From: Novosphingobium sp.
GTDB taxonomy: Bacteria; Pseudomonadota; Alphaproteobacteria; Sphingomonadales; Sphingomonadaceae
NCBI GenBank assembly: GCA_009885425.1
Contig: VFKS01000108.1
Location: 1-5,748 of the forward strand
DNA: 5,748 bases
Direction: 5' to 3'
In this document: positions 1-5,726 of the stretch, one piece after another
How the letters are laid out: each line of letters starts with the position of its first letter
Position numbering within the stretch: position 1 is the first letter of the stretch
Translations under genes and position numbers: made by a program
The notes under the pieces: generated by a model
Database searches by the model: none
What the model saw: only the letters and a program-made list of their open reading frames with translations
Told to the model about the DNA's origin: nothing

Positions 1-16
1 CGATCTTGCCACAACT

Positions 17-55
17 AAAAAGGGCCGGGAAGCGTGGTGCTTCCCGGCCCTTTTT
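17..55. terminator. Bidirectional intrinsic terminator downstream of rplA
   Basis: A perfect inverted repeat has a GC-rich stem (AGGGCCGGGAAGC paired with GCTTCCCGGCCCT) and a 5-nt loop, flanked by A5 on one side and T5 on the other. Each strand therefore reads as a hairpin followed by a U-tract. On the minus strand it lies about 20 nt after the rplA stop codon, so it should end the secE-nusG-rplK-rplA transcript. The symmetry suggests it can also stop a plus-strand transcript entering from the left, but no gene on that side is visible in the window. Confidence 0.93.
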
Positions 56-75
56 CAGATTGAAGTATCAGATGC

Positions 76-774
76 TTAGGCGCCCTGCACTTCGCTCAGA
101 TCGATCTTCAGGCCTGGGCCCATCGACGAGGACAGGCCGACCTTCTGCAGGTACTTGCCCTTGGCGCCGGCTGGCTTTGACTTCACCACGGCATCGACGA
201 ATGCGACGAAGTTAGCCTTCAGCGCTTCGTTCGAGAACGACAGCTTGCCGATCCCGCCGTGGATGATCCCGGCCTTTTCGACGCGGAATTCGATCTGGCC
301 GCCCTTTGCAGCCTTGACCGCTTCGGCGACGTTCGGGGTAACCGTGCCCAGCTTGGGGTTCGGCATCAGGCCCTTAGGACCCAGCACCTTACCCAGACGG
401 CCCACAACGCCCATCATGTCCGGCGTGGCGATCACGCGGCCATAATCGAGGTTACCGGCCTGCATGTCTTCGAGCAGGTCTTCGGCGCCAACCTTGTCAG
501 CACCTGCAGCCAGCGCCTTTTCGGCGTTTTCGCCGCGCGCGAAGACCGCAACCTTGATGTCCTTGCCGGTGCCCGAAGGCAGCACGACCATGCCGCGGAC
601 CATCTGGTCAGCGTGGCGCGGATCGACGCCCAGGTTCAGCGAAACCTCGAGGCTTTCGTCAAACTTGGTGGTCTTGAGGTCCTTCAGCATCTGAATCGCC
701 GCATCGACGCCGTGCATCATCTGGTTTTCGCCCAGCTTATCGGCCAGCGACTTCTGCTTTTTGGTCTGTGCCAT
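76..774 (-). CDS. rplA: Large ribosomal subunit protein uL1 (L1)
   Basis: Ribosomal protein L1 binds 23S rRNA at the L1 stalk, which helps deacylated tRNA leave the E site. In many bacteria it also represses its own mRNA. The 232-residue product matches the usual length (E. coli 234). The N-terminal part of domain I reads [20 protein letters not shown] (residues 38-57), and the L1 family signature [16 protein letters not shown] lies at about residues 125-140. A conserved GGIGKLSF stretch follows near 173-180. I chose the ATG at 774, giving MAQTKKQK. A longer reading frame starts upstream but would add 24 un-L1-like residues and overlap rplK by 68 bp. A GGAGGG Shine-Dalgarno embedded in the last codons of rplK sits about 8 nt before this ATG. 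The gene begins 4 nt after the rplK stop, so translational coupling is likely. No rplJ-rplL pair follows, because a terminator intervenes. Confidence 0.97.
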   Translation of the reverse strand: MAQTKKQKSLADKLGENQMMHGVDAAIQMLKDLKTTKFDESLEVSLNLGVDPRHADQMVRGMVVLPSGTGKDIKVAVFARGENAEKALAAGADKVGAEDLLEDMQAGNLDYGRVIATPDMMGVVGRLGKVLGPKGLMPNPKLGTVTPNVAEAVKAAKGGQIEFRVEKAGIIHGGIGKLSFSNEALKANFVAFVDAVVKSKPAGAKGKYLQKVGLSSSMGPGLKIDLSEVQGA

Positions 775-778
775 GTTC

Positions 779-1210
779 TTAGCCCTCCACCACGTCGAGA
801 CCCATCGAGCGGGCCGAGCCTTCGATGATCTTGGTCGCCTGTTCAATGTCGTTCGCGTTGAGATCGGCGAACTTGGTCTGGGCGATTTCGGCCAGCTGCG
901 AACGCGTGATCGTTCCGCCCGAAATCTTGCCCGGCTCCTTCGAGCCCGATTTGAGGCCAGCGGCCTTCTTGATCAGGAACGAGGCTGGCGGGGTCTTGGT
1001 CACGAAAGTGAACGACCGGTCGGCATAGACGGTGATGATGGTGGGGATTGGCATCCCCTTTTCCAGGTCCGTCGTGGCGGCGTTGAACGCCTTGCAGAAT
1101 TCCATGATGTTGACGCCGCGCTGACCCAAGGCAGGGCCGATCGGCGGCGAGGGAGTGGCAGAGCCTGCGGCTACCTGCAGCTTGATATAGCCTTCAATCT
1201 TCTTGGCCAC
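779..1210 (-). CDS. rplK: Large ribosomal subunit protein uL11 (L11)
   Basis: L11 forms the stalk base at the GTPase-associated centre of the 50S subunit, binds 23S rRNA and is needed for RelA activation in organisms where that has been tested. The product is 143 residues, the normal length. The N-terminal domain carries the proline-rich segment [15 protein letters not shown] (about residues 18-32), a hallmark of L11. The C-terminal rRNA-binding domain starts near [20 protein letters not shown] (residues 65-84). The start codon is GTG, supported by a near-perfect Shine-Dalgarno 5 nt upstream and by the typical [13 protein letters not shown] start. It is the first gene after a 178-nt structured spacer and is followed almost directly by rplA, so the two should be co-translated. 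Confidence 0.97.
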   Translation of the reverse strand: MAKKIEGYIKLQVAAGSATPSPPIGPALGQRGVNIMEFCKAFNAATTDLEKGMPIPTIITVYADRSFTFVTKTPPASFLIKKAAGLKSGSKEPGKISGGTITRSQLAEIAQTKFADLNANDIEQATKIIEGSARSMGLDVVEG

Positions 1211-1215
1211 GATGG

Positions 1216-1224
1216 ACCTCCTTA
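1216..1224 (-). promoter_or_regulatory. Strong Shine-Dalgarno site of rplK
   Basis: The minus strand reads TAAGGAGGT, fully complementary over nine bases to the anti-Shine-Dalgarno end of 16S rRNA, 5 nt before the GTG start of rplK. This fixes the start codon and implies high translation despite GTG. The other genes here have much weaker sites, so the leader between nusG and rplK is the likely point of translational control. Confidence 0.9.
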
Positions 1225-1241
1225 TCTTCCTGTTGGCCGCC

Positions 1242-1276
1242 CCGCTGTTTCGCAGGACAGTCCTCAGAGTAAGCGG
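1242..1276 (-). promoter_or_regulatory. Candidate stem-loop in the rplK leader (possible L1 target)
   Basis: In the mRNA sense the stretch can fold with an outer CCGCT/AGCGG helix, an asymmetric-looking internal loop, and an inner AGGA-CTG-TCCT hairpin. It ends about 17 nt before the rplK Shine-Dalgarno. In E. coli, free L1 protein represses the rplKA mRNA by binding near the rplK start, so a leader structure here is expected. I cannot show that this one mimics the 23S L1 site, so the assignment is inference. Confidence 0.35.
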
Positions 1277-1300
1277 TCAAACAACGATCCGAAAATCGCC

Positions 1301-1363
1301 TCCCGCAGGGAATCGCCGGGGCAAGCCCCAAACGAAGCCGCGCGACTAAGGGAAGGCGCGCGG
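1301..1363 (-). promoter_or_regulatory. Cluster of three hairpins between nusG and rplK
   Basis: Reading with transcription, a 7-bp stem CCGCGCG/CGCGCGG with a 12-nt loop (1338-1363) begins about 25 nt after the nusG stop and is followed by CTTCGTTTG, only a poor U-tract. Next come a GGGG-CTTG-CCCC hairpin (1318-1329) and a TCCC-TGC-GGGA hairpin (1301-1311). A direct repeat of aatcgcc (1294-1300 and 1311-1317 on the plus strand) brackets the last one. The first stem could act as a partial terminator or processing site separating nusG from rplKA. No convincing sigma70 promoter is visible before rplK. Confidence 0.4.
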
Positions 1364-1388
1364 AAATGCAAGCTTTGGCTGGATCGCC

Positions 1389-1925
1389 TTACTTGACCAG
1401 TTCGACCTGTTCGAAGTCCAGTTCCACCGGGGTGGCGCGGCCGAAGATCGAGACCGAGACCTTGACCCGGTTCTTGTCGAAGTCGAGTTCTTCCACCACG
1501 CCGGTGAACGAGTTGAACGGGCCGTCGAGCACTTTGACCGCATCGCCGATTTCGTAATCGACCGAGATGTGCTTCTTGGGTTCGGCCGCAGCGGCATCGC
1601 GGGCGCCGAAATAGCGCGAGGCCTCGCGCTCGCTGATCGGCTGGGGTTTGCCGTTGAGGCCCAGGAACCCGGTGACCTTGGCGGTGTTCTTGATCAGGTG
1701 ATAAACGTCATCGTTCATCGTCAGCTTGGCCAGCACATATCCCGGCATGGTCTTACGTTCGACCTGAACCTTCTTGCCGCGCTTTACCTCGGTGATCGTT
1801 TCGTGCGGAACTTCTACCGCTTCGACCAGGGCCTCAAGCCCCTTGCGTTCGGCTTCGGACAGGATCGATTCCTTGACCTTGCTTTCGAAGCCCGAATAGG
1901 CGTGGATGATGTACCAGCGAGCCAT
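1389..1925 (-). CDS. nusG: Transcription termination/antitermination factor NusG
   Basis: NusG binds RNA polymerase through its N-terminal domain, suppresses pausing, and contacts Rho or ribosomal protein S10 through its C-terminal KOW domain. The 178-residue product (E. coli 181) shows the NGN domain beginning WYIIHAYSGFESKVKESI (residues 4-21), with the conserved MPGYVLAKL at 60-68 and VTGFLGLNGKPQPI at 84-97. A short Ala/Glu linker (about 108-118) leads into the KOW domain, with GDAVKVLDGPFNSFTGVVEE at 127-146 and FGRATPVELDFEQVE at the end. The start at 1925 gives the canonical MARWYIIHAYSG. Its Shine-Dalgarno is weak (AGAGA). It lies 32 nt after secE, the usual secE-nusG pairing. Confidence 0.97.
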   Translation of the reverse strand: MARWYIIHAYSGFESKVKESILSEAERKGLEALVEAVEVPHETITEVKRGKKVQVERKTMPGYVLAKLTMNDDVYHLIKNTAKVTGFLGLNGKPQPISEREASRYFGARDAAAAEPKKHISVDYEIGDAVKVLDGPFNSFTGVVEELDFDKNRVKVSVSIFGRATPVELDFEQVELVK

Positions 1926-1957
1926 GTGCGTGTCTCTGAATTAGGGGCGGCCGGCTA

Positions 1958-2152
1958 TCAGGCCAGCGAAAGAAGGAACTGAACGGTCTTGCCGAAGACC
2001 GTATCGACACCGAGGAAGAAGATCGCGAGGACCGTCATCATGATGCCCACGAAAATTGCGGTGGTTACGGTTTCCTGACGGCTGGGCCAGACCACCTTGC
2101 GCGCTTCGGTCTGAACCTGGCGCATGAATTCGCCGGGATTGAACTTGGCCAT
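1958..2152 (-). CDS. secE: Preprotein translocase subunit SecE
   Basis: SecE clamps the SecY channel of the inner-membrane Sec translocon. The 64-residue product is the short single-span form typical of alphaproteobacteria; E. coli has three spans. An amphipathic N-terminal helix (about residues 7-20) is followed by the conserved hinge VVWPSRQET (20-28) and one membrane segment (about 29-48, TAIFVGIMMTVLAIFFLG). The ATG at 2152 gives MAKFNPGEFMRQV, which fits the family, with an AGGTGAG-type Shine-Dalgarno upstream. Translation ends with two in-frame stop codons in tandem, TGA TAG. It sits upstream of nusG as expected, but behind an unusual membrane-protein gene rather than directly behind tRNA-Trp. 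Confidence 0.95.
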   Translation of the reverse strand: MAKFNPGEFMRQVQTEARKVVWPSRQETVTTAIFVGIMMTVLAIFFLGVDTVFGKTVQFLLSLA

Positions 2153-2213
2153 GAACGCTTACTCACCTTGAAGGGTTTGCACCTTGGGCCTTCCGCCATG
2201 GGGACAGCGCCGC

Positions 2214-2243
2214 CCCGGCATCTGGAAGGTCCAGGGAGCCGGG
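2214..2243 (-). promoter_or_regulatory. Stem-loop in the gap upstream of secE
   Basis: The minus strand can form a two-part hairpin. The outer helix is CCCGGC/GCCGGG, the internal loop TCC opposite AT, and the inner helix CTGGA/TCCAG with loop CCT. It lies about 45 nt after the membrane-protein stop and about 60 nt before the secE start. No U-tract follows, so it is not a standard intrinsic terminator. It could be an RNA-processing or stability element or part of a secE leader. The rest of the 135-nt gap holds a CACCTTG direct repeat (2164-2170, 2180-2186) and no clear promoter. Confidence 0.45.
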
Positions 2244-2287
2244 AGGGGCAGCGGTATTCGTCCAAATGCCGGAAGACAGTGCGCCAC

Positions 2288-3790
2288 TTAGCTACCGTCA
2301 CGCGGTTTTGCAAGACGCGCGAGGAACCAAGTGCGTCCGCGCTTTTCGACCTTGAAGCCGCGCGGCAGTTTGACCGGGTCGGATTGGCCGACATACCACA
2401 GGTAATCGGCATGCTTGGCCGGGTTGTAATCCGAGATGTCGATCTTGCGCCCGGCCCTGTGGTTGAGCCGGTGGAACGGATCGCGGAAGAACGGCCCGCC
2501 GCCGTTAATCGTCATCATGTGGATGCCAGGCAGGGCGAAATTGCAGTTGGTGAAACCGTCGAGCCGAACCACTGCGTAGCCGCAGATATGCTCCTTGCCG
2601 TTGAAGCCCCATTCGCTGCGCTCGGTCACCACATAGCTCGCCACCTTGGCGCCCTGCGGCAGCCCTTCGAGCGCGGTCAGGGCCTCGGCAGTCTCGCGCG
2701 AATCGCGCTCCCAGTCGATCGTGGTGTAGCCCAGCCGGAACAGGAACACTGCCGGGACCAGCAGGACCAGCCAGCGCGGCGCCCGCCACGACAGGCACAT
2801 CACACCGACCATCAGCCCGGCCGAGATCATCCGCGCATCGACCAAATCGCCGCCAAAGATATGCCGCGGCAGCACCAGCGAGGACACCAACATGATCAGC
2901 GCCGCCCAGCCCAGCTTGCCGTCCCACTTCCTGAACCCCAGCGATGCCACCAGCAGCAGGCCGATCGCGATGGTCATTCCGTAATCGACCCACTGGAAGG
3001 TGCCGCGCATCGCCTGCTTCCAAATCGCCCATTTATAGAGCTGCGGCGCCGGGCCATAAGAGGGCGGCTTGCCCGGGTTGTCCGCCAGAATCAGCGTCAG
3101 GAATGGGAAGAACAGAGGCCATGGGGCGATGAACGCGCGCCACGACTTGTCCTTGGACCATTCGTAGCCGAACACCAGAATGCCCAGAATGCCCCAGCCG
3201 GAAACATGGCCGAGCCAGACGAAAGCGCCGATCGGAATAAACAGCGGCGCGCGCCAGCTTTTACCGTCGAGCAGCACCCACAGTGCAAAGGCGAACAGCG
3301 CGGCAGCCTGCGCCAACCCGAAATTGAGGAAACCGAGCAGCGCCGAGGGTGACCAGACGAAGGCAAAGGCGAGCAAGCTGGCCATCCCGATTCGGCGGCG
3401 CACCGCCCATTCGGCGGCCATGATCGACAGGCCCGTCAGCGGCGGGATCACCCCGGCCATGATCCGGCCGGCACTTTCCAAACTGACAAACCAGGTTAGC
3501 GGCCAGACCAGAATATCGGCACCCAGGTTGCCCATCCAGCGCCACTGAAAGCCGTAATACTCCTGCAGAAACGGGCTGTTGTCACGCGTGAGCATGATGT
3601 GCATCCGGGCCAGATGAGCCGGATAGTCGACCATCTGCGGATAGGTCGCCACCAGCACCGGCAGGCCCGACAGCAGCGACAGAAACAGCGCTAGCCAAAC
3701 GAATTCGCGCGGTCCCGGCTCAGCCGTCAGCCAGTCATGCGAGCCGAAGCGCGGCGGAGCGGACGGCACGGGTTGGGCGTCATCAGGCAT
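2288..3790 (-). CDS. Multi-spanning membrane protein, possibly GT-C-type glycosyltransferase
   Basis: I do not recognise a named family. The 500-residue product (from the ATG at 3790) has a short Pro-rich cytoplasmic-looking N-terminus and about ten hydrophobic segments from residue 30 to 355. A hydrophilic C-terminal part of about 140 residues follows. After the first span comes YPQMVDYPAHLARMH (about residues 50-64). An acidic residue in the first external loop of this kind is typical of GT-C-fold, lipid-phosphosugar-dependent glycosyltransferases. Further on, LPRHIFGGDLVDARM (about 307-321) and AVVRLDGFTNCNFALPG in the tail resemble conserved stretches I associate with uncharacterised GT-C-like proteins. 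That assignment is inference. A TTG at 3808 would add six residues but lies only 13 nt from the tRNA end; neither start has a clear Shine-Dalgarno. It lies 31 nt downstream of tRNA-Trp and 135 nt upstream of secE, so it probably shares the tRNA promoter. Confidence 0.85.
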   Translation of the reverse strand: MPDDAQPVPSAPPRFGSHDWLTAEPGPREFVWLALFLSLLSGLPVLVATYPQMVDYPAHLARMHIMLTRDNSPFLQEYYGFQWRWMGNLGADILVWPLTWFVSLESAGRIMAGVIPPLTGLSIMAAEWAVRRRIGMASLLAFAFVWSPSALLGFLNFGLAQAAALFAFALWVLLDGKSWRAPLFIPIGAFVWLGHVSGWGILGILVFGYEWSKDKSWRAFIAPWPLFFPFLTLILADNPGKPPSYGPAPQLYKWAIWKQAMRGTFQWVDYGMTIAIGLLLVASLGFRKWDGKLGWAALIMLVSSLVLPRHIFGGDLVDARMISAGLMVGVMCLSWRAPRWLVLLVPAVFLFRLGYTTIDWERDSRETAEALTALEGLPQGAKVASYVVTERSEWGFNGKEHICGYAVVRLDGFTNCNFALPGIHMMTINGGGPFFRDPFHRLNHRAGRKIDISDYNPAKHADYLWYVGQSDPVKLPRGFKVEKRGRTWFLARLAKPRDGS

Positions 3791-3821
3791 CGCGGGGTTC
3801 GGTTTCAAGAGCCAAGAAAAC

Positions 3822-3897
3822 TGGCAGGAGTGGAGGGACTCGAACCCACGGCCCTCGGTTTTGGAGACCGATGCTCTACCAACTGAGCTACACTCCT
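3822..3897 (-). tRNA. tRNA-Trp (anticodon CCA)
   Basis: A complete 76-nt cloverleaf is visible on the minus strand. The acceptor stem AGGAGTG pairs with CACTCCT, the D stem is GCTC/GAGC with an AGTTGGTA loop, and the anticodon stem TCGGT/ACCGA holds loop CTCCAAA, which gives anticodon CCA. The variable loop is GGGCC, and the T arm is GTGGG-TTCGAGT-CCCTC with one U-U opposition (50-64). The discriminator is G and CCA is encoded at 3822-3824. tRNA-Trp upstream of secE is the usual alphaproteobacterial arrangement, but here a membrane-protein gene separates them. Confidence 0.97.
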
Positions 3898-3910
3898 GCA
3901 GGCGGAAGGG

Positions 3911-3939
3911 CCTCTAGAGCCAAGACTGCCCGATGACAA
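3911..3939 (-). promoter_or_regulatory. Candidate sigma70 promoter of tRNA-Trp
   Basis: On the minus strand TTGTCA (3934-3939) and TAGAGG (3911-3916) are separated by exactly 17 nt. The -10 element ends 13 nt before the mature tRNA 5' end, leaving room for a short leader. This is the best promoter match upstream of the tRNA. The -35 element overlaps the proposed aat start codon on the other strand. The promoter may drive the tRNA, the membrane-protein gene and possibly the secE cluster. Confidence 0.55.
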
Positions 3940-4748
3940 GCGATCTGCAAAGGTCCATAGTAGAATTTACCGTGCACGCTCCTGCATCCCCTTTGCCGAT
4001 TGATCCAGAAACCCTGCTCTTAGCCTATCGCAGCGGGATTTTTCCCATGGCCGATGCGCGCGAGGATCCGGAGATCTTCTGGGTCGAACCGCGCCGCCGG
4101 GCGATTTTGCCGCTCAATGGTTTCCACTGTTCGCGCTCTTTGGCCAAATTGCTGAAAAACGGGAATTTTCGGGTAACCTGCAACGCCGATTTCGCTGCAG
4201 TGATCCGCCACTGCGCGGGGCCCCGCGCCGATGCCCAAGGCACCTGGATCAGCGGACGGATTGAAGCCAGCTACCGCGCGCTGCACGATCAGGGTCTGGC
4301 CCATTCGATCGAGTGCTGGCAGGGCGAAGAGCTGGTCGGCGGGCTCTACGGGGTCGGGTTTGACCGGGTGTTCTGCGGCGAATCGATGTTCAGCCGGGTG
4401 CCTAATGCGTCAAAGGTCGCGCTGGCCTGGCTGGTCGCGGCACTGCGCCGGGGCGGCGCGATGCTGCTCGACTGTCAGTTCATGACCGATCATCTGGCCT
4501 CGATGGGCGCGATAGAGATTGGCCAGAGCGAATATCTCGCCCGGCTGCGCGCCGCTCAGAGATCGACGCTGGGCGCGGGCGCAGGAGATGGCTTGGCAGA
4601 CGGTTTGGGCGAGGGCGCAGCCGCCGGGGTAGCGCTGGCGCTTCCGGCCGGTTTTGCCGCGCTGCTGGCCGATGCCGCTGGGGCCGGTGTCGGGCTATCT
4701 TCTTCGCCCGGGAATTTCATCGCGCAATCCTTGACCCAGACGTCATAG
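3933..4748 (+). CDS. aat: Leucyl/phenylalanyl-tRNA-protein transferase
   Basis: Aat transfers Leu or Phe from aminoacyl-tRNA to proteins with N-terminal Arg or Lys, marking them for ClpS-ClpAP degradation in the cytoplasm. Family hallmarks are in order: LLLAYRSGIFPMAD (28-41), FWVEPRRRAILPL (49-61), GTWISGRIEASYRALHDQG (103-121), AHSIECW and LVGGLYGV, CGESMFSRVPNASK (148-161), and LLDCQFMTDHLASMGAIEI (178-196). Glu150, Asp180 and Gln182 fall where catalytic residues are described in the E. coli enzyme. The product is 271 residues against 234 in E. coli. The extra length is an Ala/Gly-rich tail that begins where the convergent lipoprotein gene ends, and that tail lies wholly antisense to it. 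The start is uncertain: the ATG at 3933 has no Shine-Dalgarno. An in-frame GTG at 3972, just after a TAGAAT -10-like box (3961-3966), is an alternative. Confidence 0.93.
   Translation: MTSDLQRSIVEFTVHAPASPLPIDPETLLLAYRSGIFPMADAREDPEIFWVEPRRRAILPLNGFHCSRSLAKLLKNGNFRVTCNADFAAVIRHCAGPRADAQGTWISGRIEASYRALHDQGLAHSIECWQGEELVGGLYGVGFDRVFCGESMFSRVPNASKVALAWLVAALRRGGAMLLDCQFMTDHLASMGAIEIGQSEYLARLRAAQRSTLGAGAGDGLADGLGEGAAAGVALALPAGFAALLADAAGAGVGLSSSPGNFIAQSLTQTS
4556..4748. other. Tail-to-tail antisense overlap of aat and the DUF2155 gene
   Basis: The last 193 bp of aat and the last 193 bp of the lipoprotein gene are the same DNA read on opposite strands. The phase places the third codon positions of both genes opposite each other. 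In this phase an antisense stop arises mainly opposite Tyr, His or Gln codons. The Pro/Ala/Ser/Lys-rich lipoprotein tail has none of these, and the aat TAG lies opposite the Tyr codon of PVYDVW. No intrinsic terminator is visible for either gene at this junction. Confidence 0.85.
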
Positions 4749-5203
4749 ACCGGGTGCTCAACCACATTGAGGCTGGGCGAGTTCTTGAACAGCCAGCCCG
4801 AGAATACCTTGCGCCAGGCCAGCGCCTGATCGGCTTTTTCGCGCTCTTCGACAAACACCTGCACAAAAGCGCCAACCTCAGGCGGGGTTTCCCACGGCAG
4901 GCTGCGCTCGCATGTAGCCAGCCGAATCGTGACATTGCCAATCCGCTTGGCCTCACCGGTTTTCAGCACCACGTCTTGCGACAGGTTGTTGCGCTTGTTG
5001 AGCAGGCCGATTGTCGCCACCCGGTCTTTCACCGGCGTGCCATATTCGCTTTCGATTACTTCACCCGCAACGGTCTGGCCTGCAGCCTCTTTGGGCACTT
5101 CAGTGGCAGTCGCATCAGCCCCGCCATCGCCCTTGCAGGCGGCCAAGGCCAGCGGCGCCAGCAACAGAAGCGAAGCCCCGCGCATCAGGCGTCCGGAGAC
5201 CAT
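4556..5203 (-). CDS. DUF2155 domain-containing lipoprotein
   Basis: The function is unknown. The 215-residue product begins with a lipoprotein signal peptide: a basic n-region, hydrophobic SLLLLAPLALAA, and a lipobox LAAC with Cys23. Residue +2 is Lys, not Asp, so Lol-dependent outer-membrane sorting is expected. A low-complexity linker leads to the DUF2155 core (about residues 62-164): ATIGLLNKRNNLSQDVVLKT, then VTIRLATCERSLPWETPPEV, FSGWLFKNSPSLNVVEHPVY and DVWVKDC. Cys98 and Cys160 could form a periplasmic disulfide. The last 50 residues are a Pro/Ala/Ser/Lys-rich tail, presumably disordered. The start at 5203 has GGGGA about 9 nt upstream. An alternative ATG at 5185 overlaps the preceding stop as TGATG and would still give a good signal peptide. 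Its pairing with NDUFA12 and aat recurs in alphaproteobacteria. Confidence 0.92.
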   Translation of the reverse strand: MVSGRLMRGASLLLLAPLALAACKGDGGADATATEVPKEAAGQTVAGEVIESEYGTPVKDRVATIGLLNKRNNLSQDVVLKTGEAKRIGNVTIRLATCERSLPWETPPEVGAFVQVFVEEREKADQALAWRKVFSGWLFKNSPSLNVVEHPVYDVWVKDCAMKFPGEEDSPTPAPAASASSAAKPAGSASATPAAAPSPKPSAKPSPAPAPSVDL

Positions 5204-5574
5204 GCCTCATAATCCCCGTTCGTCCGGCCGTGGCGCGGACGATGAGCAGCCGGCGTGCCGGTGGCATTGGGGGTATAGTCCAGTTCCCAGATCCGCGCGG
5301 CGGGCAGATTTGATTCGGGCACGCCGTTAAACGAGCCGTGCAGCCAGCCGTGCCATTCGGCCGGAACCCGGCTGGCATCGTTGGCGCCGTTATAGATCAC
5401 CCAGCGGCGTTCGTTCCCGGCAAACGGGTGCCCCTTGGGATAGGGCTTCTTCGCCCGATGATAGGTGTTACCCTGCGCATCGCTGCCAACCTGTTCGCCG
5501 GTCAGTGCGGAATTGAGCATCGTGGTCACGGTCGCGCCGTTCCACCAGGTGAATATCTTGCCGAAAAAACCCAT
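5185..5574 (-). CDS. NDUFA12 (B17.2)-family complex I accessory protein
   Basis: NDUFA12 homologues are accessory subunits of NADH:ubiquinone oxidoreductase in mitochondria and in alphaproteobacteria such as Paracoccus. They sit on the peripheral arm and carry no cofactor. The 129-residue product starts MGFFGKIFTWWNGATV and has GSDAQGNTYHR (30-40). The family core NERRWVIYNGANDASRVPAE (54-73) is followed by WHGWLHG, then WELDYTPNATGTPAAHRP (96-113). The reading frame runs upstream through the tRNA-Thr gene to 5733, but those 53 residues are translated tRNA and leader, so I start at the ATG at 5574. A GAAGGG lies rather far upstream (about 14 nt). The gene begins 77 nt after tRNA-Thr and its end overlaps the start of the lipoprotein gene by 19 nt, indicating co-transcription and coupling. 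Confidence 0.94.
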   Translation of the reverse strand: MGFFGKIFTWWNGATVTTMLNSALTGEQVGSDAQGNTYHRAKKPYPKGHPFAGNERRWVIYNGANDASRVPAEWHGWLHGSFNGVPESNLPAARIWELDYTPNATGTPAAHRPRHGRTNGDYEAWSPDA

Positions 5575-5651
5575 GGCCGCGCGATAGCCCTTCTTGGCCG
5601 AGTCTTGCAAGGCAGGACTGCTGGATTCGTTTGGCAAACACGGCAGTGGAA

Positions 5652-5726
<75 letters not shown>

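Noticed and set aside
775..846. 24-codon N-terminal extension of rplA
   Set aside because: It would overlap rplK by 68 bp and has no L1-like sequence. The ATG at 774 has a good ribosome site.
1240..1300. Possible sigma70 promoter before rplK (TTGACC at 1275-1280 on the minus strand)
   Set aside because: The -35-like box is good, but no acceptable -10 lies 16-18 nt downstream, and the alternative TTTCGG/TACTCT pair is too weak to call.
1294..1317. Direct repeat of aatcgcc as a possible mobile-element or attachment-site trace
   Set aside because: At 7 bp and 17 bp apart it is too short and too likely by chance. No integrase or transposase lies nearby.
259..1396. Plus-strand open frames antisense to rplA and rplK (259-828 and 761-1396)
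   Set aside because: They lie opposite two unmistakable ribosomal protein genes, look like no known protein, and are expected by-products of GC-rich third positions.
1569..1982. Plus-strand open frame opposite nusG and the end of secE
   Set aside because: NusG and SecE on the other strand are certain, and the antisense translation has no family features.
2168..3352. Long plus-strand open frame (394 codons) opposite the membrane-protein gene
   Set aside because: Its translation is rich in Gln, Arg, His and Pro, has no recognisable domain, and lies antisense to a gene with clear membrane-protein composition. It is best explained as a GC-rich shadow frame.
4754..5330. Plus-strand open frames opposite the lipoprotein gene
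   Set aside because: The minus-strand product has a signal peptide, lipobox and DUF2155 core. The plus-strand translations have none of these and lack ribosome sites.
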